Shown in pieces: positions 1-8,255 of a stretch of 28,899 bases of DNA. The stretch spans positions 1 through 28,899 of the forward strand of contig URZL01000010.1 of the NCBI GenBank assembly GCA_900552335.1, written 5' to 3'. The stretch is from an uncultured Mycoplasmatota bacterium (GTDB taxonomy: Bacteria; Bacillota_I; Bacilli_A; RF39; UBA660). The notes under the pieces were generated by a model. That model was not told where the DNA came from, did not search any database, and was given only the letters and a program-made list of their open reading frames with translations. Every line of letters begins with the position of its first letter. Positions within the stretch are counted from its first letter, which is position 1. A program made the position numbers and the translations under genes.

Positions 1-40
1 TCACAGCTAATAATTCAATTAATGTAAATCCTTTTTTCAT
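1..40 (-). CDS. Type IV prepilin-like protein, N-terminal fragment (runs off window)
   Basis: Only the first 13 codons are inside the window: they translate to MKKGFTLIELLAV. This is the class III (type IV prepilin) signal: a short basic leader, a glycine before the prepilin-peptidase cut, then F-T-L-I-E with the conserved glutamate at mature position 5 and the start of the hydrophobic helix. The protein is therefore a pilin or pseudopilin that would be processed by a PilD-type peptidase and assembled into a pilus or pseudopilus. The ATG at 40-38 is preceded by AAGGA about 8 bases upstream; an in-frame ATG at 49-47 is possible but would sit directly on the ribosome binding site. The rest of the gene and its function cannot be seen. 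The leader contains a hairpin and a G10 run (listed separately). Confidence 0.85.
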   Translation of the reverse strand, partial: MKKGFTLIELLAV

Positions 41-91
41 GTCCTTCATCCTTCCCTTTATAGCAACAAAAAAGAAGAGGTATTTAAAATG

Positions 92-101
92 CCCCCCCCC
101 C
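92..101 (-). repeat. Homopolymer C10 (G10 in the pilin leader)
   Basis: Ten consecutive C on the plus strand, i.e. ten G in the transcript direction of the prepilin gene, beginning 51 bases before its ATG. In DNA this AT-rich such a run is not expected by chance, and runs of this length are prone to slippage. It is either a contingency tract or a sequencing/assembly problem; the sequence alone cannot decide. Confidence 0.7.
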
Positions 102-118
102 GTTTGCATATAGCAAAC
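102..118 (-). other. Perfect hairpin next to the G10 tract
   Basis: GTTTGC (102-107), a five-base loop, GCAAAC (113-118): a perfect 6-bp inverted repeat directly abutting the C10/G10 run. In the pilin transcript the hairpin comes first and the G run follows immediately. No T-tract follows, so it is not a normal terminator. Confidence 0.55.
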
Positions 119-176
119 ATGGAAAATTTACTATATACAAACTATATTACCATTTTGTTACTACATTAAATATATC

Positions 177-208
177 AAAAAAGATACTCTTTTTCAAGTA
201 TCTTTTTT
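177..208 (-). terminator. Rho-independent terminator of the MMPL gene
   Basis: Perfect 12-bp stem: 177-188 pairs with 197-208, loop of eight bases, followed on the minus strand by a T-run. It lies five bases past the MMPL stop codon (213-215) and separates that gene from the prepilin gene. Confidence 0.85.
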
Positions 209-212
209 CTTT

Positions 213-3200
213 TTATTTTATTGTTTTTACTTTTTTATTTTCCTTGTAAACGTTTTTTCTACAAATAATTTTATCGAAAGCAGCAAGTACTCCTGGCAAC
301 ACAAATAAGATTAATATTACAGAACAGAATGTACCTTGAGAAATTGTTTCACATATTTTTGCTGCTATTGCTTCTGCAAAAGAAGAAACAATAAGTGTAA
401 CGATAATTAAAATAGAAGAAGACGACAATATCGTGTGAATAGATTTATTATAAGCATTGATAATAGAATCTTGTACACCCATTGTTATTCTTGATTCTTT
501 ATAATAAGAAGTATACACGATTGCATAATCAATTGTTGCACCCATTAAGATTGCTTGAACAATTAGCAAGGAAATAAAGTATACATCTGTACCAGTCATG
601 GAAAGAATAGCCATTGTAACGAATACAGCACATTGAATAATTAATACCAAGATAAGAGATATCAATAAATCTTTAAAAGTGAAAGCTACTACGACAAAAA
701 TGAAAATCATTGTAAGAATGGTAATATAATTCATTTCACCATCAAATGTTTGACTGATTTCAAGTGCCATTGGCGAATCACCAATTACATAAACTCCATC
801 GTTCTTTCCAACTGTATCAATTGTTTTTTGAACAAATTCAAATGTATCTTCATCTTCAAAACCATATTTACTATTAATAATAGCTCTAGAATATTGGTCT
901 GTTACTAATAAATTTTTAGCTTCATCGATACTTTCTTTTGCATCTCTAATGGTTTGTTTCATTTCTTCATCTATAAAATCAGAGAACTTTTCATCATTTA
1001 ATAAGTCATCATTTAAATAATGAATCAACTCTTCTACTGTTAATTTCCATGATTCATCATAATCATTTTGGCTTCCATGATAAATATAAACTAAATCCAC
1101 TAAATTAGCATCTAATTCATCTGATAACTTACCTAGTAATTGGTACAATTCAAATGAACGATAACTTGTATGATTAGCAGTACCTTTCATTAAACCATTT
1201 ACCACATTTAATTTTGTTTTAGAAGCGTCATCAAAGGAAGAAGCATAAGTTGGATTTGGTATCACATCTTGTATCATAAAGTCTGTAAAGTCTAATAATG
1301 AAATGGTTTCATTTTCTTTTATATATCTAGTATTATATAGTGACATTACTAACTTTAATGTCTCTTCATCACTTCCAAGAATATTAGAAAGTTCATGAGC
1401 ATTATAACTTGTATGATTTATTGTTGATGTCATGACTGTTTTAACTAAGTTTAAACTATGAATCATATCACTACTTAACTTTGAACTTAATAAAGAATTA
1501 GATTGATTATTTAAAATTAAGTTTACAAATTCTATTGGACTTAATGTTGTATGGTATTCATAATAATCATATACACCATAAATACTTTGAATAGTACGAT
1601 CATCTTCTCCAATTAATTTACTTAATTCTGTATAACTAAATTTATCAGATGTATGATTTACGATGTGATAAGCTTGTAGTAATAAATCTTGATTTTCACC
1701 TAACTTAGATGAAATAACAGGATTATCTTTATGATTTACGATAAAGTTAATCATTTCTTTTACACTTAACTGATCTGTGTCTTTTACTGTCTCATAATTT
1801 TTTAAACTATATAATAATTTGGTATCATTAGAACTTACATTTTGACCCAACTGATTTAATAAAGTACTTATTTCTTCAGAGGTATAAGTATTATTAGATA
1901 ATGTAATGAATGTATAAGCTTCTTTTACACTACTTATTTGTTTTGCGTCCAATTTACTTGTAATTGCTTCATCTTGTGCAGAATAGCGATTTAAAATGAA
2001 AGCAAATAAATCTTTTACACTTACCTTTAATTGTTTACTAGAAGTAGCCTTAGTGCCATCATAAAATTGATATAGAAGGGAGACTTTGTCAGCATTCATT
2101 TGAATCATTTGACTCATAGTATTAAAATCCATTTGATCATTGGAATGATCCATAATAGTTTTTGCGTTGTTTAACTCAGTATCTGTATTATTGATAGAAA
2201 GACAAGCTGTAACAAATTCTTTGATTGTCATTTCATCTTTCTGGACAACACCATAAACTGCACTTACTTCTGTTTGATTTTTATTTAAAATACCAGCCAT
2301 TTGTTCTTTCGTAAACAAAGTATTTACTTTGTTATCATCACTAAATAATTGTAATTGTTGTAATTTTGTTTTAACTGTACTTACTTCTGTTTCATTACTT
2401 TCTAAATAAGAAGAATCTAAAGATAAAGCAAAATTAGCAAATTCATTTAATGTCATTTTAGTTGTAGAAGGATTTTTAGCATTGATTAAATACATATAAG
2501 TATATAAATGATCAATATCGCTAGATTTCAATTCATAACTACTTAAAAGGTTAGACATTTGACTAGCATCTAAAGCTAAATTCATTTTTTCAGAATTCGT
2601 AAATGTTTGTAGAGTTTTTATATTTTTCTCATCAATAGATGAAACGTAAGATTGATATAAATCATTATTTTTTAGTTCTAATACAAAAGAAGCAAATTCA
2701 TTTAGTGTCATTTTTGAATGAGACGTTTCTGTTAAATAATAATGATAAAAATATAATAAACTAACGGTATTTTGATCAAAAGATGAAATACCCATACTAG
2801 ATAAAACATTAGAAAGTTCTGTTTGTGTATACCCTTTATTAATAAGTGCATCATCACTTAAATTTTGAAGTAAAGTTATTTTTTGAACGACATCTTCACT
2901 AAACATATCTTTGTAATTGCCATTGTCTTTTAATTGCAAAGCTAAAGTGGCAAATTTATGAATTGTCATTTTCGTATCAGAAGTAGATGTTGTTCTATAG
3001 AATAAGAATAATTGATCTACCAAATTTTTATCAATTTGAAAGATAGTTGCTATCTCATCCGATGTCATTTGTTCATTAATTTTGTTTTCTTCTATAAAAG
3101 GTTTTAAACGGTTTAAAGCACTTAATGTATCTTCACTAATACTAGAGGAATATTCATCATCGTTTGCTACCTCATTTAAAATGAAATTAACAAAATCTTT

Positions 3201-4805
3201 GATTGTCATTTTAGTATCTAAATGTTTAGAATTATAATAAATGAATAATTTTTCAGCATCTTTTTCACTAATACCAAGAATATTAGCTAAAGATTTACTA
3301 TCTCTTTTTTGATTGATATTTTCTACTGTTGCAAAATTTTCTAATAAATCTATATTTTGTTTTGTTTCTTCATCTATTGAATTGGATAATGTTTCATTGG
3401 TATAAACATCTGATTTAATAAATTGAATGAATTCTTCTAATGACATACTATCTTCATTATTTTTATTATAATAATTGTAATAGATAATTTTTATTAAATA
3501 ATCATCTAACTCTGTATCTTGTCCTAGATCCTTGAATTTAGCATTTAATTCAGAATAAGCAAGTTTTTCATTTATCGTATTACCATAACATAATACTTGA
3601 TTGGCTTTTTCATCATCCTCAATTGTTTTACAATAGTCAGAAATAATATCTTCATATTTATTTTCATAAACAATTGCAATTTGGTTCGTAGCAGGGAAAT
3701 GTTTTCCAACCTCATCTTGTTGAGAACCAGTATATAATATTCCTAGATTTCCCTTTAAAAGATAACTAGTAACAAAGGCAACAATAATGAAAACTAATTG
3801 TATCCAACGAGTTTTATAACTATATTTACCAAGAAGATTTAGATGAAATGTTGGAGATTTCTTTTTAGAGTTTATAATCCATTTATCGCATAATAGCAAT
3901 AATCCTGGCAAGCAGAAAAAGATACTTACTAAACTTAAAAATACACCTTTTGCTAAAACAAATCCTAAATCTTTACCAATGGTAAAACTCATAAATACCA
4001 AAGCAAGTAATCCAACTACTGTTGTTACAGAACTACTTGAAATAGCTTTAAAAGATTCATATAGTGCACCCTTCATTGCTTTTACTTTATCTTTTTCATG
4101 TTCTCTTTCCTGTCTATAACGATTAGATAACATAATAGAATAATCCATAGACAAAGCAAGTTGCAAAATAGCTGTTATGGAATTTGTAATATTAGAAATA
4201 CTACTAAACATAATATTGGTACCTTTATTAATAAATACTGCAATACCAATAGAAATTAAATATAACCACGGTTCAATGTAAGATTCACTTAGAATCGTTA
4301 AAATAACCATAGCCATAGCAATTGCAACGACAATAATCCATAATTGTAAGACTGGTTTATATTCATCATATATCGTTCCACTCATTGCTGCTACATCATA
4401 ATGATCTTTAACTGCATGATAAACATTTTCAGCAGTTGTGGAATGATCATAATCATCTACATGAATGACATATAAAGTATATTCCCCATTGTTGTATCGA
4501 TCAGTGTCATCATAGTCAACACTACTAACCCCTTCTATTTCTTTTAATTCTTCTAAATTGGTTTGTTTCTCTTCTTCACTCAAATCTTTAAACATAACAT
4601 TTAAAGTACTCGATTTTTGTTCTTCAAATTCTTGATCCATAATATCTTTACCGATTTTTGTTTCGGATGTATTAGGAAGATATTTGGTAATATCGGAATT
4701 AACAGAAACATACTGAGAAGTATACAAACAAATTCCTGTTAAAATAATAAATAAAATTAAAATAATATTTCTTTTATCTACAATAAAATCTGTAATTTTT
4801 TTCAT
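213..4805 (-). CDS. MMPL/RND-family membrane transporter with eleven repeats in an extracytoplasmic loop
   Basis: This 1530-residue protein has the two-fold RND/MMPL architecture. TM1 lies at about 13-30, then an extracytoplasmic segment, then a bundle at about 155-305 with the charged motif SMDYSIML (Asp221), and TM7 near 335-352. The second bundle runs from about 1325 to the end with the equivalent motif ATIDYAIVY (Asp1426). These paired aspartates are the expected proton-relay positions, so it is probably a proton-driven exporter of lipids or hydrophobic compounds (YdfJ/YdgH-like). Ordinary members are roughly 700-1100 residues. The excess is a ~900-residue insert in the second periplasmic-side loop, made of about eleven degenerate ~80-residue units, each with a KMT-x-x-EF-x-x-F-like motif (about 454, 532, 612, 698, 783, 858, 926, 1013, 1087, 1167, 1253). 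ATG with AAAGGAGG seven bases upstream. It follows the histidine kinase gene after a terminator, so it is probably a regulon target. Confidence 0.88.
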   Translation of the reverse strand: MKKITDFIVDKRNIILILFIILTGICLYTSQYVSVNSDITKYLPNTSETKIGKDIMDQEFEEQKSSTLNVMFKDLSEEEKQTNLEELKEIEGVSSVDYDDTDRYNNGEYTLYVIHVDDYDHSTTAENVYHAVKDHYDVAAMSGTIYDEYKPVLQLWIIVVAIAMAMVILTILSESYIEPWLYLISIGIAVFINKGTNIMFSSISNITNSITAILQLALSMDYSIMLSNRYRQEREHEKDKVKAMKGALYESFKAISSSSVTTVVGLLALVFMSFTIGKDLGFVLAKGVFLSLVSIFFCLPGLLLLCDKWIINSKKKSPTFHLNLLGKYSYKTRWIQLVFIIVAFVTSYLLKGNLGILYTGSQQDEVGKHFPATNQIAIVYENKYEDIISDYCKTIEDDEKANQVLCYGNTINEKLAYSELNAKFKDLGQDTELDDYLIKIIYYNYYNKNNEDSMSLEEFIQFIKSDVYTNETLSNSIDEETKQNIDLLENFATVENINQKRDSKSLANILGISEKDAEKLFIYYNSKHLDTKMTIKDFVNFILNEVANDDEYSSSISEDTLSALNRLKPFIEENKINEQMTSDEIATIFQIDKNLVDQLFLFYRTTSTSDTKMTIHKFATLALQLKDNGNYKDMFSEDVVQKITLLQNLSDDALINKGYTQTELSNVLSSMGISSFDQNTVSLLYFYHYYLTETSHSKMTLNEFASFVLELKNNDLYQSYVSSIDEKNIKTLQTFTNSEKMNLALDASQMSNLLSSYELKSSDIDHLYTYMYLINAKNPSTTKMTLNEFANFALSLDSSYLESNETEVSTVKTKLQQLQLFSDDNKVNTLFTKEQMAGILNKNQTEVSAVYGVVQKDEMTIKEFVTACLSINNTDTELNNAKTIMDHSNDQMDFNTMSQMIQMNADKVSLLYQFYDGTKATSSKQLKVSVKDLFAFILNRYSAQDEAITSKLDAKQISSVKEAYTFITLSNNTYTSEEISTLLNQLGQNVSSNDTKLLYSLKNYETVKDTDQLSVKEMINFIVNHKDNPVISSKLGENQDLLLQAYHIVNHTSDKFSYTELSKLIGEDDRTIQSIYGVYDYYEYHTTLSPIEFVNLILNNQSNSLLSSKLSSDMIHSLNLVKTVMTSTINHTSYNAHELSNILGSDEETLKLVMSLYNTRYIKENETISLLDFTDFMIQDVIPNPTYASSFDDASKTKLNVVNGLMKGTANHTSYRSFELYQLLGKLSDELDANLVDLVYIYHGSQNDYDESWKLTVEELIHYLNDDLLNDEKFSDFIDEEMKQTIRDAKESIDEAKNLLVTDQYSRAIINSKYGFEDEDTFEFVQKTIDTVGKNDGVYVIGDSPMALEISQTFDGEMNYITILTMIFIFVVVAFTFKDLLISLILVLIIQCAVFVTMAILSMTGTDVYFISLLIVQAILMGATIDYAIVYTSYYKESRITMGVQDSIINAYNKSIHTILSSSSILIIVTLIVSSFAEAIAAKICETISQGTFCSVILILFVLPGVLAAFDKIICRKNVYKENKKVKTIK

Positions 4806-4824
4806 ATATTTCCTCCTTTTTTTG

Positions 4825-4861
4825 AATATACTACACCAGAAAAATAAACTGAAAATAAACT
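4825..4861 (-). promoter_or_regulatory. Promoter of the MMPL gene with 11-bp-spaced direct repeats (candidate response-regulator site)
   Basis: On the plus strand AAAATAAACT occurs at 4841-4850 and again at 4852-4861: a perfect 10-base direct repeat with an 11-base period. A minus-strand -10 (TATATT, 4825-4830) lies so that the repeats cover the -35 position, which itself is poor (TTCAGT). Direct repeats about one helical turn apart overlapping a weak -35 are the usual site layout for PhoB/OmpR-family activators, and such a regulator is encoded just upstream. The regulator assignment is inference. Confidence 0.55.
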
Positions 4862-4868
4862 TTTAAAA

Positions 4869-4894
4869 AGATAGTGCATATTTATACACTATCT
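4869..4894 (-). terminator. Terminator at the end of the histidine kinase gene
   Basis: Perfect 8-bp stem AGATAGTG (4869-4876) with CACTATCT (4887-4894), followed on the minus strand by TTTTTAAAA. The kinase stop codon (4882-4884) lies within the hairpin. It separates the two-component genes from the transporter gene. Confidence 0.75.
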
Positions 4895-5922
4895 AATAAT
4901 ATTTCAAACTTTGTTCCTTTATGCTCTTTACTATCCACATGAATAGAAAAATTATGAAGTTCAATTATTTTTTTGGTTAATGTAAGTCCTAATCCATTTC
5001 CATTTTGACCTATTTCTTTACTCGTTGTGTAAAATTTATCATAAATATGACCAATATGATCTGGGTTCATTCCAATTCCATTATCTTGAATAATACAACG
5101 AATATTTTTCTCCTCTTTTTTTACTTTGATTGTTATTTTACCTTTTGAATTAGTAAATTTAATTGCATTTTCTATTAAATTAATCCATACTTGTTCCATT
5201 AAATCTTCATTAACAATTGAATAGCAATCATCAATATCCAAATCTAATTCTATTTCTTTCTGTTCAATTTTTTTATATTCTATTAATACTACTTTTCGAA
5301 TCTGTTCTCCAATATTTACTTTTTTCTTATTCGTTACAATTTCCTGTTTTTCAATTTTAGATAAATTTAAAATATTTGTTGATAAAGAAGTTAAACGATT
5401 TGATTCATCAATAATAATATTTAAATAGTTTTCTTTTTCTTCTTTTGTTAAGTCATCTCTTTTTAATTCTTCTGCATATCCTTTAATAGATACAATCGGT
5501 GTTTTTAATTCATGGGAAAAATTATTAACAAAATCACTTCTTAGTATTTCAACACTATCTAGTTCTGAGACCATTTTATTAAAATTATGTTTGACATCTT
5601 TCAAAACTCCAGATTCTTTAATTCTTCCTTTATAATTTCCATTGGATACTTCTCGTACAACTTTTTCAATATCATCTAGCACTTTGATAGCAGGATTTCC
5701 AATGATAATAGTCATAATTACACTAATAACCAGTTCTGCGATAACAAGAATTATAATAGCAAATAATGGTTTTGCCTCTATTTGTTCAATAATATTCATA
5801 TTCAAATTTAAAATAAAATAAACAGCAGCAAATACCAAAAGGGAAAAAGCACTCGATATTAAAGTCCATATAATAAAATAAGTATGAATTTTCATTTTTT
5901 TTGATACATTTTTATTCTTCAA
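4882..5922 (-). CDS. Sensor histidine kinase
   Basis: A 346-residue membrane histidine kinase. Two transmembrane helices (about 13-40 and 52-74) enclose only a dozen or so external residues, so there is no dedicated extracytoplasmic sensor domain; this is the intramembrane-sensing layout common in Bacillota kinases tied to membrane stress and transporters. Then come a HAMP segment (about 76-125), HisKA with the H-box FSHELKTP (His137 phosphoacceptor), and a HATPase domain with N-box NLIENAIKF (Asn252), G1 box DNGIGM (Asp280) and G2 box GNGLGL (308-313). The gene starts inside the last codons of the response regulator (11-base overlap), so the two are translationally coupled. The next gene downstream is the MMPL transporter. 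Ligand unknown. Confidence 0.93.
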   Translation of the reverse strand: MKNKNVSKKMKIHTYFIIWTLISSAFSLLVFAAVYFILNLNMNIIEQIEAKPLFAIIILVIAELVISVIMTIIIGNPAIKVLDDIEKVVREVSNGNYKGRIKESGVLKDVKHNFNKMVSELDSVEILRSDFVNNFSHELKTPIVSIKGYAEELKRDDLTKEEKENYLNIIIDESNRLTSLSTNILNLSKIEKQEIVTNKKKVNIGEQIRKVVLIEYKKIEQKEIELDLDIDDCYSIVNEDLMEQVWINLIENAIKFTNSKGKITIKVKKEEKNIRCIIQDNGIGMNPDHIGHIYDKFYTTSKEIGQNGNGLGLTLTKKIIELHNFSIHVDSKEHKGTKFEILLDSV

Positions 5923-6592
5923 TTTTCTTCACCGCTTTATATCCAAGACCTCTGATTGCCTTAATTTCAAATTCAGGATAACTTTCAAATTTTTTTCTCA
6001 ATCTATTAATATGAACATTAATAGTAGTGTCTTCACTATCTGTTTCATATCCCCATATCTCATCCATTAATTCTAGTCTAGTAAAAATTTTATCTGGATA
6101 AGATAATAATTTATATAGTAAGTAAAATTCTTTTTGTGGCAAAGTTGTTTTTTCATTTTCTCTTGTTACTGTTAATGAGTCATAATCTAAAGTTACTTTA
6201 CCTATTTGAATTTTTCGTTCACTAACAATTTTACTTCTTCGAAGTAAAGCCTTTATTCTTAAAATAAATTCATCCATATCTAATGGTTTTGTCATATAAT
6301 CATCGGTTCCTACAATAAATCCTTTGTGTTTATCCATAGGAAGTTGTCTAGCTGTTGCCATCAAAATTGGTATCTCCATATGAGAGCTTCTTAATTCTTT
6401 TGTAAATTCATATCCATCCATATTAGGTAGTGTTACATCTAATACAATTAAATCAATTGGCTTTTTGTCGATAATTTCTAATCCTTCTTCAGCACTACCA
6501 GCTTCCAGTACTTTATAACCTTCTCTTGTTAGAACTTTTTTAATAATTGTTCGGATATTTTCTTCATCTTCAATTACCAAAACATTGATCAT
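5912..6592 (-). CDS. OmpR/PhoB-family response regulator
   Basis: 226 residues. Receiver domain (1-120) with acidic pocket Glu8/Asp9, phosphoacceptor Asp52 in LIVLDVTLP, switch Thr80 and Lys102 in MTKPLDMDEF. A winged-helix DNA-binding domain follows (about 125-222), with the family's DTTINVHINRLRKKF recognition-helix segment and the ending IRGLGYKA. ATG with AGGAGG upstream. It is the first gene of the pair with the histidine kinase, which probably phosphorylates it. The 11-bp direct repeats in front of the MMPL gene are the obvious candidate target. No direct repeat of that kind was noticed at its own promoter, so autoregulation is not indicated. Confidence 0.95.
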   Translation of the reverse strand: MINVLVIEDEENIRTIIKKVLTREGYKVLEAGSAEEGLEIIDKKPIDLIVLDVTLPNMDGYEFTKELRSSHMEIPILMATARQLPMDKHKGFIVGTDDYMTKPLDMDEFILRIKALLRRSKIVSERKIQIGKVTLDYDSLTVTRENEKTTLPQKEFYLLYKLLSYPDKIFTRLELMDEIWGYETDSEDTTINVHINRLRKKFESYPEFEIKAIRGLGYKAVKKIEE

Positions 6593-6622
6593 AAAATTCC
6601 TCCTGATACTTTTTCTTGAAAT

Positions 6623-6628
6623 ATTATA
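6623..6628 (-). promoter_or_regulatory. Extended -10 promoter of the two-component operon
   Basis: TATAAT on the minus strand preceded by TGA (extended -10 form), about 30 bases before the response regulator start. The -35 position is only T-rich. Confidence 0.5.
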
Positions 6629-6648
6629 TCATACTTTAAGTAAATTAA

Positions 6649-6672
6649 AAATAGCGTTTTTTTGCGCTATTT
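6649..6672 (-). terminator. Terminator of the WG-repeat gene
   Basis: Perfect 8-bp stem AAATAGCG (6649-6656) with CGCTATTT (6665-6672), loop of eight, T-rich on the minus-strand exit side. The stop codon TAG (6669-6667) lies in the stem. Confidence 0.75.
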
Positions 6673-7701
6673 CTTAGTATAATGTTTTTCATCTTTAGAT
6701 GTTTCTAGTAGTTTTTGTTCATATTCTTCTCTTTCCTCTTTTGTTTCAAAAGAGAATACTTGACCATCTACAATTAAGTCAAAATATCTTTTTACGTCAT
6801 AAGATGTTGATATTTTTCTAGATGCTTCTTTTACTTTTTCAATGTCTACTGTACTAATATCTTTGAATGATATTTTTTCCCAATTTTTTCTTGTTGTTGC
6901 TAAAATTTCACCTATAGTTGCATATCTAGCATGTTCTTTTTCAAAAATTAGGTATACGCCTTCACCTAAATATCTCATTTTATCCGAATTAGAAAATACT
7001 ATTTTACCATTTCTATCAATTAAAATATATTCGTTTCTTTCTTTAACAAGTGCATAACCTTCATGAAAGTTTCCAATAAAATCGTATTCACAGGGAATTA
7101 CTTTTTCACCTTTTTGATTAATGTAGCCCCATTTGTCAGAAAAATGTGTACGAGCTAATTCTTCACAAAAGTCATCAATATAATCATATTTAGGTGATAA
7201 AATTTCTGTTCCATTTTTGTTAATAAGCCCATATTTTCCATTCAATCTGACCCAAGCTAATCCTTCATGAAAATTTCCAACGCCGTCATATTTACATGGA
7301 GTAATTTCTTCTCCTTGTTGATTAATATAACCCCATTTATCACCCAAATCAACCTTAGCTAATCCTTCATGAAAATTTCCACAGCATTTATACATAAAAG
7401 GTATAATTTGTTTTCCATCTTGGTTAAAATAACCCCATTTTCCACCTGAAAATACAGCTGCCAAACCCTCACGAAAGTGTCTAACTATACTATATTTAAC
7501 GGGTATAACAATTTCAAAATTTCGATTAATATAACCATATCGTCTTTCCCCAAATTTTTCTATAACAGCTAGACCATCATGAAATTCAACGTCTTCCCTA
7601 TCTATCCATCCTAGAAAATCCTTTACAAAATTTTGAGGTAGTTCACCTATATTTTCATAGTTTCTTACAATTTTTATTCCTTCATCTTTTAAAATTTCCA
7701 T
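6667..7701 (-). CDS. WG-repeat (KWG Leptospira-type) protein
   Basis: 344 residues with about five to six tandem WG repeats between residues 40 and 236. Each carries the pattern F-x-E-G-L-A, then KWGYIN(Q/R)-x-G, then (I/V)-x-P-x-x-Y; examples are NFHEGLAKV, DKWGYINQQG and NFHEGLAWV. WG repeats are thought to be protein-binding folds of largely unknown role. There is no signal peptide and no membrane segment, so it is probably cytoplasmic. The C-terminal ~100 residues are non-repetitive and charged, with no domain I recognise. Several repeats also share nearly identical DNA (the bases coding NFHEG), pointing to fairly recent internal duplication. It stands alone between two terminators, so it is its own transcription unit; proximity to the two-component genes may be coincidental. 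Confidence 0.85.
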   Translation of the reverse strand: MEILKDEGIKIVRNYENIGELPQNFVKDFLGWIDREDVEFHDGLAVIEKFGERRYGYINRNFEIVIPVKYSIVRHFREGLAAVFSGGKWGYFNQDGKQIIPFMYKCCGNFHEGLAKVDLGDKWGYINQQGEEITPCKYDGVGNFHEGLAWVRLNGKYGLINKNGTEILSPKYDYIDDFCEELARTHFSDKWGYINQKGEKVIPCEYDFIGNFHEGYALVKERNEYILIDRNGKIVFSNSDKMRYLGEGVYLIFEKEHARYATIGEILATTRKNWEKISFKDISTVDIEKVKEASRKISTSYDVKRYFDLIVDGQVFSFETKEEREEYEQKLLETSKDEKHYTKK

Positions 7702-7748
7702 ATAACCCTCCTGTTTTCATTATAAAATAAGTTTTATTAAAAAACAAT

Positions 7749-7775
7749 AAAATAAGTCCAAAATGGGCTTATTTT
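7749..7775 (-). terminator. Terminator of the lipoprotein gene
   Basis: 11-bp stem with one G-T wobble: 7749-7759 with 7765-7775, five-base loop. The stop codon (7769-7771) lies in the stem; A/T-rich exit with a T-run on the minus strand. Confidence 0.75.
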
Positions 7776-8173
7776 TTAATACTATAAACAATTTTAGTTG
7801 CATTTGTTAAATCATCTCGGCAATAACTATCAATGACTCTTGTTTCTCCTGCTTTTAATGTATCACCAATAAAACCAGTTAATGTAATCATTTCATTTCC
7901 ATCTTTATCTAAAACTTGAATAGCAAACTCTTGTAAATTTTGATCTTCACTTGATGTATTTGTTATAGATGTTTCTAACGTTGTTCTTCCATTTTCATAA
8001 ATCAAAGATGTGTTTTTAAATTCAAATACATCTACTGTTTGATTCTTTACTACTTCTTCGTTTGTATTTGCTTTTATGTCATCTTGTTTTTCTTCTTTTT
8101 TAGAACATCCACAACCAGTCACTAATCCAATAATAGATAATCCTATAACTGTCATTTTTAATACTTTTTTCAT
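7769..8173 (-). CDS. Small surface lipoprotein, FxLYD-like domain
   Basis: 134 residues from the ATG at 8173. The N-terminus is a lipoprotein signal: MKKVLKM, a hydrophobic stretch, then lipobox LVTG-C with Cys21 as the lipidated residue, followed by a short charged linker (residues ~24-45). The rest (about 46-134) is a single beta-rich domain with the pattern of FxLYD/DUF5067-type domains: TTLETSITNTS, a middle VLDKDGNE turn and GDTLKAGETRVID near the end. Such domains are common in Bacillota lipoproteins and have no settled function. A longer reading frame is open up to 8263, but that start lacks a ribosome binding site, destroys the signal peptide logic and overlaps tsf; GGAAGG about eight bases before the 8173 ATG decides the start. 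Confidence 0.85.
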   Translation of the reverse strand: MKKVLKMTVIGLSIIGLVTGCGCSKKEEKQDDIKANTNEEVVKNQTVDVFEFKNTSLIYENGRTTLETSITNTSSEDQNLQEFAIQVLDKDGNEMITLTGFIGDTLKAGETRVIDSYCRDDLTNATKIVYSIKK

Positions 8174-8225
8174 CTGCTTCTTCCTTCCATTTTCTATCTT
8201 TATTACATAACAATCATAACAAAAA

Positions 8226-8249
8226 AATAAGCCTTTTTCAAGACTTATT
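8226..8249 (-). terminator. Terminator of tsf
   Basis: 10-bp stem with one mismatch (8226-8235 with 8240-8249), tetraloop-size loop, followed on the minus strand by a T-run (8221-8227). It lies six bases past the tsf stop. Confidence 0.7.
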
Positions 8250-8255
8250 CTTAAA

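Noticed and set aside
18..120. Upstream ORF from the ATG at 120-118 overlapping the prepilin start
   Set aside because: There is no ribosome binding site before it and the product is not protein-like; kept only as a remark about the effect of G-tract length.
213..4805. The giant MMPL gene as a fusion or frameshift artefact
   Set aside because: The frame is continuous, composition is uniform, and both RND halves with their Asp motifs are complete around the repeat insert.
6667..7701. Repeat array or CRISPR in the WG-repeat gene
   Set aside because: The similar DNA blocks are irregularly diverged, in frame and encode WG protein repeats; there are no uniform repeats with unique spacers.
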